Positions 1 to 10,372 of a stretch of 64,000 nucleotides of DNA are shown here, piece after piece. This DNA comes from Boswellia sacra. Lineage: Eukaryota > Streptophyta > Magnoliopsida > Sapindales > Burseraceae. Every line of letters begins with the position of its first letter. Within the stretch, counting starts at the first letter, position 1. The DNA lies in contig SNVD02010585.1 in assembly GCA_013180625.2 (NCBI GenBank), positions 248,001 through 312,000 of the forward strand, read 5' to 3'. Made by a program: the position numbers and the translations under genes. The notes under the pieces are model-generated. The model was not told the DNA's origin, searched no databases, and saw only the letters and a list, made by a program, of their open reading frames with translations.

Positions 1-103
1 CCGATTGTCTCCACCTCATGTAGCAAAACATTATGAACTAGCTACGACGAAAATGTTAGCTCCCGAATCTCTAAGTACTGCCCAAAAGAGGTATTCCAAA
101 ACA

Positions 104-3100
104 CACAACAAAAAAAATGATCATATTTGGCGGTTTTTGGCCATCACATAAGTATTTATTTGGCAGTTTTAAAAACGCCACCAATGGCACCGCTAAATAT
201 AGTCTATTTGGCAGTTGATCAACCCGTCAAATATGTCCTATTATACTTGGCGGTTTTTGACCGCCAAATATGATTAAATAAAAAAATAAAAAAAAAACAT
301 ATTTGACGGCTTTTAGCCGCCAAATATGATTTTTAAGAAATTAAAAAAAAAGTCTGAAATATTGGTAAATTAACTATTTATAAAATGTTAAAACAAATTC
401 ATGAACCTAACATGTAATAACAGTATAATTACAACTATTATTAAATCAATATTCGACTTCGAACATCTCACGATAAGATCACTAACAATTCTTGTATACA
501 TGCTTATATTACAAATAAGTTTGTTGCCAGATTGTTTTTACCTGAGTTGGGACTTCGAAGGAACTCTTCAATGGTATAATTGCAGGTGATGCACTTGCTT
601 GTAGTGACTACACAATAAAAGATTAATTATAACTATATTCTCACAAACATCAAATTATTAATTAATTTTTCAGAATGTATACAAAGAAAGTATATATATT
701 ATAATGCTTGTAATACTTACAATTAGATACATTATAATACAAATGATTACACTAAAGTATACAATTAAATATAATATCAAAGTGCACATTTAGATTAAAA
801 TAAATATCATTACAATACTAAATGTTCAAGTATTTTTTTTTCTATACAATAGTAGCCTAAATGGCTTAAAATAAGGAAATAACAAGTACTACAATTGGAA
901 GTACCACAAATGAAACAATATTAGAAATGAAAATGTCTTTGCAACTCTTTAATATTTTCGTCTTCTTGAAGCAATCTTTCTAACTTATTTCCAGTCTTTC
1001 CTCCTATTTTCCTCTGTGTTTCTGCATTTCTTTTTTTTTTTGTCTCTCTGCTTTGCTGTTCGCTATTTGCAGTTTGCATTTCAGTTTTCTATCCAACCCT
1101 TCTCCAACAGAAATGAACTAGCAATAATCAATTCGCAATAGAATGCCTTAGAAGACTATTATCTTTGGCTATTAACTCCTCAAAAACCCAACTTTACCTC
1201 TAAAAACAAAGTTCAAAGCTCTTCTTTCCAATACTCTACCTACCTATCACACAGCCTTTACATCATAGACATTGACCTATAAAATCTTTACTATAACATA
1301 ATCAAGAGCAAAAACATAACAACCTATATCCAAATTTACCAACAATTGAAAAGTTCAGCCTTTGCATCAAACATTAACCTATAAAATCTCAAAACAACAA
1401 AAAATAGAAGCTCAAAATAGCATATCGATAGATGTTAGAACAACAAAAAATTCAGTATTGCAAATAACCTCTGCAAATCACAAAAAAGACTAAATAACAG
1501 TAGAAAACAGCAGAACATTACTTTATTTCTCCTCTTCCAACAATGCAGATCATAGAACTTTCCATATCCCAACTAAGTAATGTGATTGTATTCTTGGGTT
1601 GTGTTTCACTTGGCCCTATATATAACAAGTGGGAAAGGTAGTTGATATGATGATCTATTTGGTATCTTCTTGTCTAGCTTATCACATTCTTGAATATCTA
1701 GCTTACAAATTCACTTGAATAATATAATAGTTAAAGCTTGTACAGTACCTTAGCACACTATAGATAGAAACAAAGACCATGTTGGCACACAAGGCTTCCA
1801 TATGAGCAAAACACTTGAGACACTCTTAAAAGAATTAAAAGATTAATTATGTCACTTGGCACTCAAGTACTTCTTTTATCTTTCTCTCACATACGGTAAT
1901 AGATCATAAGGTCTTAATTTATTAAACAAGAGAATGCAAATCATTGACCTAAAAGGAACACCATGACTAAAAATTTGAATTAATCTAACTTAATTACACT
2001 CTCCACCTAATCAATTACAGTAGAAATGAACCAGAAGAGAAACATCTTCGTTTTCTGCCTCCATTTTGACAATTTCATGATATAGTTCCATCTTTTTATC
2101 CTGCAAGTGAACTATTTCACTTTCATAAATTTTAGGTAAGGAAGTGAAAAAATTAGAAAGAGATGGAAGCTAATTTGGATTTGCAAGTTCCAAGCAGATT
2201 TTTTTTTAAAAAAAAAAAGCAGAAAAAATAGCTTTGCAGTAAAATATTCCAAGATAGTTGTAAAATACACAATAGGAATGTATACTAATGCGAATTCCAA
2301 TCTTTAGTGCATCACCTCTCTTTCAATTTTTTTGCATATTTTTTCCTTATCTCATTCTCTCCTTTCTAACCGTATTACCCATCTCTTTCATTAGAACAAA
2401 CGAATTTTAGTGTCTTCTAGTTTGTCTTTAGAAACCGTGTATATAGAGCTTAAGAAAAACAAAAAAAATTTATTATTAAATATTGAAAGCATGAAAGACA
2501 AGCTTTAAAGGCTTGTTCCCCACTTTATCTAAAGGCAACTTCCCATCCCTAACCACCTATATGAAAACTTTAATTCCACTCAATTTAATTTAATTAAAAT
2601 AACACTATGATTGCTTATACAAATATTGCAACTACAATAGTATAAGCAATTATCAGGTCCTAGTAAAGGCCAAGCACAGTGGGGAAAGCAAATTCAAAGA
2701 GCTTCAAAGAAGAGTACAGAAAGGATTAAAAACACAGAAGTAACAAAAGTTATAGCTAAATGGGACTCAAAATGCTAGTGCTTGCAAAACATGATGCATT
2801 TACCATAACAAAGAATCTAGTGGCAAGGACTTGGATTGCTGGTGGCAGCCACTAAATGCAGAGAAGTATAGTTTCCTGGAGGTTTCTGGAAGAACAGAGC
2901 AAAAAAATCATGCTACCTTTTGCTTTGTTACTTATTTTCTAAGTTTGAGCATCTCTTAACTAGATGCCCCTAAGCAAGCTCCCATAAGTGGATCTAAAAC
3001 CACTAAAAGAGGACTGTATTTTGAACCTAAACAATACAAGATGTCCTTAAACAAGCAACCATAAGTTGATGCAGAAAAGATTAAGCTCCAATAAACACAA

Positions 3101-4496
3101 AATTAAACAAGGCAACAACTTTCAACTAATTTATCAGCTATATTCACTTTAACCCAGAAATCACTTTCCAAAAACAACAAACGGATACTAAAAGGACATC
3201 GAATCAAACTTGACCTACAAAAATAGATCCAAAATAAACACAAACCAAAATCAACCCATCTAAGACCATGCTAAAGTAATCACAAAATGAGCAACCCCAC
3301 TAAATATTTCCACGAATTTAACTCTACCCACATTAAATAAACCAAAACTAAACACAAAACATAATGCAAGTGATTACCTATGTCTTTTGGGGCATGCGGC
3401 CAGTGAGTCAACCACCACCAAACATGTTTTCTCTATTTGTCTCGCATCATTTGCCATGTATCCATCATGGATGCCCTTTTCGAAAGCTTTAGAGTGGGAA
3501 TCTTTAGCATACGTAGCGAATTAATCACTATAATGTGGAAGTTCCTAGATTTGAACAATTGGGTGTAAAGAGAGGAGGGACAGGAGAGGGGAGAGAAAGA
3601 GACGAAACTGAGAAGAAGGCATAAATGTTTATTGCAAGTAAGAAGGGTGGAGTGGATGGTGGCATAGGATCGTAGAGTGGAGGAAGGTTTAGGAATTAGG
3701 GATTTAGATCTAGGAGATTACGGCTAGGGTTGTGAAGTGAAGTTCATTTTCTTTGTATAGAATTGTGAAATTCCAGGAAATCCATATCGATTAAAAATTA
3801 TCAAAATCATCCCCCTGCTCAGTCTCTATATTTCAAAATTTTTCATTTACACTTTAGACTAATTTTTTATCTTTTTTTGAGCACTAAATGTTTTAATTTA
3901 ATTTTTAAAATAAATTATAATTATTTTTTGCATATTTAAAATGTTATATTATTGCAAAATAATTTTTTGATATTTTTAATTGCTTAATTTTCATCAAAGC
4001 AATTAAATAATGTGATTTTCATCACTTTGAAGTTATAAAATAATTTTATTCATTTCATAAAATTTCGACATTTAAAAATTTATTTTTCTAAAATTTAATA
4101 TTTAAAAATTTATTATTTTCATACATATAATAATGTTATCTTTAATTTAAAGATTTTCAAAAATTATTTTTAATTTTAGATTAAAAATAAAATTATATTG
4201 TTTAATTATATTTAGATAAATTTATTGAAATTTTAAATATTATATTCACATATTTGAAAGAAAAAATGAAAAGAAAGGGGGAAACTTGAGAGGGAAAAGA
4301 AAGAATTACATTTTCAAATACTTGTCAAACTTTTATAAAAATGTGATATATATGTGATTGAATAAAGGCAAAAAGTGAGAAATAAGATGAATTGATAAGT
4401 TTGACGTTTAGGACATGGTTAAATTTCTCACTTTTTTAAAAAACTGCCAAATAAAAAAATTGTGAAGTGGCAAATATGCAAAAAAAATTTGTAGTG
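104..4496. mobile_element. Non-autonomous CACTA (En/Spm-like) element, about 4.4 kb
   Basis: The right end, read inward on the minus strand, is CACTACAAATTTTTTTTG, a typical CACTA terminus. The left end is a diverged CACACAACAAAAAAAATG. Both run into the same subterminal sequence (catatttggc / catatttgcc). The element is flanked by a 3-bp direct repeat ACA (101-103 and 4497-4499), as expected for CACTA insertion. The first 240 bases contain at least six copies of a GGCGGTTTT/AACCGCC-type motif in both orientations, the arrangement used for transposase binding in this superfamily. A purine-rich stretch at 3560-3615 would read as a CT-rich leader on the minus strand. No transposase was recognised, so the element is probably mobilised in trans. 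The left terminus is imperfect, which is the main uncertainty. Confidence 0.65.
921..1079 (-). other. Short coding-like fragment (52 codons) inside the first CACTA element
   Basis: On the minus strand there is an ATG at 1079 and a TAA at 921. Between them is a strongly hydrophilic, Gln/Lys/Glu-rich peptide that starts MQTANSEQQSRETKKKRNAE and ends KELQRHFHF. The composition suggests a charged coiled-coil tail. An in-frame stop lies just upstream of the ATG, so this could be the 3' exon of a decayed element gene rather than a complete gene. I do not recognise the family. The rest of the element interior shows no coding region I can support. Confidence 0.25.
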
Positions 4497-4721
4497 ACAT
4501 TTCCTATTGCCGCTCGGGCAAAGTGTAACGAATCTACTGAATATAGTCCCAACTCGTCTCGTAATCACATTATGGTAATGCTCGCTCGTCTTCAAGTTAA
4601 ATGTAAGCTTGTGCCCATGTGCCATGTCCAAGCCTCCATATAACAATACAAAACATATTTACATTAAGAAAAGATTTTCAAAACAGGAAAAAAATGTAAA
4701 CTTGCCAAAACGCTTGACAAG

Positions 4722-4947
4722 ACTCGACAACACTTGACACATGACACTTATGAAAGCTGAAACTCGATGTCAAGAAGTCAACTGTTAGTTTCCCTAAAAA
4801 AATCTGATACATGAAAGATGCGTTCGACAGGTACACTCGACAACGCTCGACACGTGACATAAAGGAAATCTGACACACGATGTCATGATGCCTGCTATCG
4901 GTTTCTCCAAAAAATCCGATACGTGATACACGTGTTTGATAGGTTGT
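4722..4947. repeat. Degenerate ~113-bp tandem repeat, two clear units
   Basis: Unit 1 (4722-4834) and unit 2 (4835-4947) both begin ACTCGACAAC and then follow the same order of words: a CGACAC/TGACAC start, a CGATGTCA core, a gttagtttc/atcggtttc block, AAAAAATC(T/C)GATAC, and a final GTTCGACAGG / GTTTGATAGG. A weaker third unit may continue to about 5070. The words TCGACA and TGACAC also occur on both sides. No reading frame is conserved between units. Confidence 0.6.
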
Positions 4948-6169
4948 CTGTTGGATTCACGAAATCGACAAACTGACATGAAGCACTTTCGATTGTCGGT
5001 TTTGTGAAATCGACACCAACTACTGTCAGACACATCTATCGCATTTCGGATCTTTCTCAAAATGGACTCATGACACCAAATCATCGAGTGTTAATTTCAT
5101 GGGATTACGTATGTCGACTGTTGAATTGCTTATAACTGACACTTCACACATACGATCATTTGACATTGTGTGTCAAGCGAACGTCTAGAAGGTCAGTTCG
5201 ACAGTCGTCATTGTCTTCCTTCGTCGTCGAACATACAACACATTGAAGCTACCATTTTTGCACATCCCAAGCTCCCAAAACAAATTTTTAACAGTCTATC
5301 TACCTCCAATAACGATCCAACACACCCAAAACACATGTATTCAACATCAAACATCCAATAAAATCCCTAATTTCCAAATTTTCAAATTTCAAAATTTGCT
5401 ACATTTCATATCTTTTCCACCGTTTTCCTACACCTAACATGATTTTCATGCAATATCATCAGAGCAAAACAACAAAATGAGAACATAAACGAGCATAACC
5501 GGTTTGATTTCACTCTTGAAATCGTCAGTCTGTGATTCTCTCTTCGTCTCCTCCTTCGTTGCCTTTTCCTTGGACCAATTAAATGCCAATGTCAGAATGT
5601 GTATTGAATATGAAAGCGGTTACGGAAGCGCTTCAAATTTGAAGAGGTGATGGAAGCGGTTACAGAAGCAAATGTGAAGAGGTTATGAAAGCGGACTGGA
5701 GTATGCTGCTTTCTATTACGAATTGGAGGGAATGAAGCAAATTAATAATTAAAAATTGAATTGATATGGATATTTAAGTAATCTTATAGTAAAATGGGTT
5801 ATTGTATGTAAATTTCACATGTTAACTATATTCATCGATTACATGGAAAAAAACAAAAGTGATTAGTTTAACTTTAATAAAGGGTAGATACATTGCATTG
5901 ATTATTGATAGGTTGATAGCCTTCATGTTTCTCTGCATCTCCAAATCCAAACAAAGCTAAACTGTCTCAACCGGTATCATAACTTCTTTCTATTTGCAGC
6001 TTCATTTCCTTTCTAAAAGTCACACTGCCACACTTTAATCATAACCAACTCAGCAAACTTTTACTATTTACGTACTCTTTTTCTCCTATATTACACCTTC
6101 GTGTCTTTTCACTTCTACTCGTTCCTCTTTCTTTCTCACCAAATCTAAGAACAAGTTAACACTTGAATT
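4948..6169. other. Intergenic region upstream of the pectate lyase gene
   Basis: No gene was recognised. At 5607-5700 a short direct repeat of roughly 45 bp (GAAGCGGTTAC(G/A)GAAGC followed by a GAAGAGGT word) occurs about twice and degenerates into a third part copy. A TATA-like CTATATTA at 6086-6093 lies about 80 bases before the pectate lyase ATG and is a reasonable core promoter candidate. The short open frames near 5170-5440 have no coding character that I can see. Confidence 0.4.
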
Positions 6170-7722
6170 ATGGCCCTTTTAAAGCACCTTGCTATAGTTC
6201 TTTCCGTGGCCATTGTTTTCATTCCCACTGCTATTGCCTCACAAATGAATGTCATTGATCGATGCTGGAGAGGGAACCCTCATTGGCGAAGGAACCGCCC
6301 ACAACTTGCAACCTGTTCTGTGGGTTTCGGCGGCAAAATGACCAACAATTTTGGAAAGGATATGGTACATTACAAGGTTACAGATCCTAGCGATGATCCA
6401 CTAAACCCTAAACCTGGAACTCTAAGATATGGTGCCACTATGATTCCGCAAAAAGTATGGATCACTTTCAAAAAGAACATGCACATCAGACTTCACAAAC
6501 CACTTCTTATCAGTAGTTTCACTGCCATTGATGGTCGCGGTGCCAGCATTCATATCTCAGGCGCTGCATGCCTCTTGATTCATAAAGTAAACGCTACTCT
6601 TATCATTCTTCCTCCTTTCATCTGTTATAATTTTCCAAGTAAATTAAATTTATTATCATACAATGACTTGCAGGCAAGCAATGTAATCATTCACGGGCTG
6701 TATATCCACCATTGCCGAGCTGAAGGCCCGAGCTCAGTTATGGGTCCAGAGTCAAAGATTTTGCAAATAGGAAAGGCAGATGGGGATGCAATCAGGTTGG
6801 TTACTGCATCTAAGGTTTGGATAGATCACAACACACTATATGATTGTGAGGATGGTCTGATCGACGTCACTCGAGGGTCTACTGATGTTACAATCTCTAA
6901 CAACTGGTTTAGAAATCAAGATAAGGTTATGCTTTTGGGACATGATGATGGGTACTTAAGGGACAAGAACATGAAGGTTACTGTAGCATTCAACCATTTC
7001 GGTCCTAATTGCAACCAACGAATGCCAAGGTGCGTACGTAATAGCTCAATTTTTCTTACTTAGCTTAATAAACCTTGCAGAACAAGAATTAAATAATCTT
7101 AGCTGATCGAGCAAGTGATCACCAATTAAGTATATTATAATATAATCGCTGCTCATATACATTATATGCAGGGTCCGCCATGGATTTGCGCATGTAGTCA
7201 ACAACCTCTACCAAGGATGGACCCAGTATGCCATTGGGGGAAGCATGAATCCTAGCATTAAAAGTCAAGCCAACTTGTTTATCGCACCCAAGTCAGGGAG
7301 CAAGGAGGTAATTAAGTTAAAGAGTTGCATATTTTAATAAATTATAGTTACCAGATCAACAAATAAATGATCAGAATGGTAAAATTTACAACTTAGAAGT
7401 CACTTGTCATATGTCAATATATATCAAATTGATAATTTTATATATAGAGTTTATGATCTATGCACATTAATTTGATGTTGAATATTAAACGTATGATGTT
7501 ACATTAATTACACAGGTGACGTGGAAACAGGGAAGCTCATTTAAACTATATTCAGTAGGGGATGTTTTTGAAAATGGAGCTTCTTTCCAAGAAACAGGCT
7601 CTGGAAGTGCACAACTCAGCTACAATAATCAACAAAGGTTTCCAATTGCAGATGCCAACTCTATGCGATCATTCACAAGCTCAGCGGGTGTTTTACGCTG
7701 CACCAAGACATCTAGATGCTGA
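6170..7722 (+). CDS. Pectate lyase (polysaccharide lyase family 1), four exons, apparently intact
   Basis: The product should cut de-esterified pectate by calcium-dependent beta-elimination in the cell wall. Exons are 6170-6586, 6674-7029, 7172-7307 and 7516-7722. All introns are GT-AG and the joined frame is 371 codons plus a stop. Residues 1-23 form a signal peptide ending IAS. A Cys/Trp-rich start ([21 protein letters not shown]) follows, then [14 protein letters not shown] (Asp175, Asp177), WIDH, DGLID (Asp199, Asp203), VMLLGH preceded by Lys223, and QRMPRVRHG with Arg255 and Arg260. By spacing these match the calcium-binding and catalytic residues of PelC-type lyases. Intron 1 has 87 bases and no stop, so unspliced reading runs through it. 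AATAAA at 7745-7750 is a possible polyadenylation signal. At 371 residues it is slightly short for a plant family member, but all core motifs are present. It is the only intact-looking ordinary host gene here. Confidence 0.9.
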
Positions 7723-8040
7723 GCCATCCAGCGGCAGATTTTAATAAAAAAATACTAAAAATAAGTTGTATTTCACTTGTACTACTCTTATTTCTAATTT
7801 TAGTTTTTATGCAAGAGAACAAATCATCAATTAATTAGCAATCAATAGAGTTAGGTTGTTGTGACGATGAACAATAACCCACTATTATGAATGTAGCGTT
7901 GTTTCACTTTCATATATAATTTGCTAATATTTTCACCATGTAAGTGTATATAGCTTCCAGCTTTAACTCGGTTAAAAAATCATGGCCATATTCCGTCATG
8001 TTTAATTAGCAGCTTAAGCCAACCAAGATACTTATCGAAA
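7723..8040. other. 3' flank of the pectate lyase gene
   Basis: This is an AT-rich 3' untranslated and intergenic stretch with a candidate polyadenylation signal AATAAA at 7745-7750. I see nothing else in it. Confidence 0.4.
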
Positions 8041-9109
8041 CAGTGACGGAGCCAAAAAGTTCATCAAGGAGGGGCAAAATTTCATGAACAGTAAAATTTT
8101 TGTCATGTAAGTTTATAAACAGTAAAATTTCAAAATTTTCATATTAATAATAATATATTCAATTACTAAGTAATTTCATATCAAATTACTAAGTTGATTG
8201 TTTAATATTTTGAAAGTATGATATAATATCTAATTTATCATATTATTAACTAAATTTTCATTTAACCATTGATCCTCATTTAATTATGGAAATGAATTTT
8301 AAAAAAATAAAAAATAAAAACACTTTCTTAAAGAAAAATAGTCAACTTAGTAATTTACTATCCAAATAAATAATAGTTGACTTTTGAGTAATAAATCTAA
8401 AATTTTCTAATATTGACAACTTTAAATAATTCAATATATCTAACAAAGTTTCAATTCTTAATTTACGATGCAAATAAATATTAGACGAGGCATGTAACGT
8501 CCATTCTTATTTTATTTATATTATAAGAAATATAAAATATTCAAAATCATGATCCTTAACACAGTCTAGAAAAATTATATATATATAGACACACACATTA
8601 ACAATGAAAACAACTAGTAAGTCATTGGATAAAAAAATAAAGCAACTACATAGAACTATTGTCTCATTTTCATAGATAATATAGTGATAATAAGTAAATA
8701 GCCATAAATAAAAGACAAGAAGAAAATTTTTACTTTTGCATATACTAACTTCCAATTTTTGTTATGTAAATAGACAAAACACACAAGATATATATGTTTT
8801 TATTTGATGAAGGTGTCGAGTGAAGTGAAGAAGAAGAAAAAGAAATAATTTCTTATTTTATGTAAATAAATGGGAAAGAAGACATAATCCCATATTTTAC
8901 GTAAATAAATAGAATCACAAATGATAAAGTATGATTTTAAATTTATTGAGGTGACAATAAAAAAAAGGATCAACTTTAATTAAATTTATAATTTTTTAAA
9001 AAAGGAGGGGCAAAATAAATAATATATTTTAAAAAAATTTCAAATTTAAAAAAATTTTCAAGTCCAGGAGGGCAATTGCCCCTCCTTGCCCCTTCTTGGC
9101 TCCATCTAT
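8041..9109. mobile_element. Non-autonomous TIR DNA transposon (~1.07 kb), family unassigned
   Basis: The left end CAGTGACGGAGCCAAAAAG is followed by a GGAGGGGCAAAA word. The right end, read on the opposite strand, gives TGATAGATGGAGCCAAGAAG followed by GGGGCAAGGAGGGGCAA, so both ends form an imperfect inverted repeat with the same G-rich block inside. The interior is AT-rich with no open frame of note. The right edge touches the start of the next CACTA element, so the last few bases are ambiguous and no target duplication could be read. Confidence 0.55.
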
Positions 9110-9503
9110 CACTACTAGAAAATGATGTTTTTACTACGCCCATTTACTGCGGGCTTAAAAAAATGCGGTAAAAGATAAAAATTTGTGGCGGGCTACCACA
9201 CTTGAAGTAGATATTAAGAGCTTTTACTGCATTAATACGCAACCGCAGTAGAAAAATATTTTTATTACTCTCTCTTTCCATTTCACGCCTTCCTCCCCTC
9301 CTGTCTCTCTTTTCTCTTCCTTTTTCCCCAGTCCTTATAATCCCTAATTTCTCTTCATCGAGTTTCGGTCTTACTACAAAAATTCCAGATTTTATCAGAG
9401 TCAGAAACACTACAGCCCTGCGAGAGATTATTTACAAAGAAAAACATAAGTAAATATCGCGTGACATTCAGTTACCGGTCCAATAGCCGAGATTTCAAGA
9501 ACC

Positions 9504-9818
9504 TCAGGCTCCGGCTTTGTGGCAGTAGAGCTTGCCGAAGACGTGGAGAGCCGTGACAAAGCCGATGAAGTAGAGGCTCATCACCAGGACGACAGTCGGC
9601 GAGATTTTGAGCCCCGGTGCGTCGTCAGTGTAGAATCGGAGCATGTTGGAGCTAGTTCCACCGCCTGCGACCAATCCGGAGCCGGCACCAGAGGAGCTGG
9701 TGACGCGGCGTCTTCTCATCCCGGCGGTGGTGGCGGCAAAGCTACGGGGAGCCACGACGCTGGGACGGGAGGTGGCGGAGGAGGTAGTTGCTTGCGACTG
9801 AGACGAGCCTCGAGCCAT
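9504..9818 (-). CDS. SEC61B: SEC61-beta subunit of the ER protein translocon, captured but open
   Basis: The protein would be a small tail-anchored partner of the SEC61 channel in the ER membrane. On the minus strand a 104-residue frame starts [10 protein letters not shown] Ser/Ala/Gly-rich region and a basic MRRRR patch (residues 34-38) follow, then the family signature [17 protein letters not shown] (58-74), one membrane helix (about 75-94) and a short tail ending LYCHKAGA. Length and domain order match plant SEC61-beta. There is no frameshift or stop. Three codons upstream (MNS) are also in frame, but MARG is the better start because plant members begin this way. The gene lies between the subterminal repeats of a CACTA element and diverges from the E2 exons, so it is most likely a transduplicated copy and the functional locus is elsewhere. 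Expression is unknown. Confidence 0.8.
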   Translation of the reverse strand: MARGSSQSQATTSSATSRPSVVAPRSFAATTAGMRRRRVTSSSGAGSGLVAGGGTSSNMLRFYTDDAPGLKISPTVVLVMSLYFIGFVTALHVFGKLYCHKAGA

Positions 9819-10372
9819 GGAGTTCAAATTTCTTTTTGACCTCGTGGAAATCAGAACAGAACAGAAAATCTGTACCTGCCCTGGATTCCCAGTAGATAAG
9901 AGTTTCCAGTCGGAAGCCAGTCAGTTCAGAACGCCTATGAACATCGCTACTTGTACATGGAACAATTATAGAATGCAGTTTGAGTCTTTTCTGCTTTAGG
10001 TTCAAGGCAATATATGCTATCTTGTTAGATAACATCTAAATAAATTATTCAATCGACGAAGGAAAATGAAATTGAATAAAATGAAATTAAAGTTGGATAC
10101 TTAAATTGTTTGATTGTTTATAGATGTTATTAGATGTGGATTTTGATGCTTAGTGGTTTATTGGATTGTTGAAGATTTTTTCTATATATTGGTCATATTG
10201 AGTTTTAGGATTATTGGCTCAGTTTTGACGGCATTCTTGATGGTGATTGGCGTTTTTATTTTGTAGTTATCTAGTTTTGTTTTGAAGTTCTGCACTTTAA
10301 ATCTTTATAGAAATCGATACTGTCACTTTCAACTGGGTGTTGTCTTTGTTGCTGGTTTTTTTCCCCCTGCAG

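Noticed and set aside
4428..5084. Minus-strand open frames sharing a CHVSSVVE peptide
   Set aside because: The shared peptide comes from the 113-bp tandem repeat; the frames start and stop without conserved structure and look non-coding.
8516..8755. Minus-strand 79-codon frame
   Set aside because: AT-rich, hydrophobic low-complexity reading inside a TIR transposon; no coding evidence.
9519..9839. A 106-codon plus-strand open frame across the SEC61-beta region
   Set aside because: It is the antisense shadow of the minus-strand SEC61-beta frame; only the minus frame gives a known domain.
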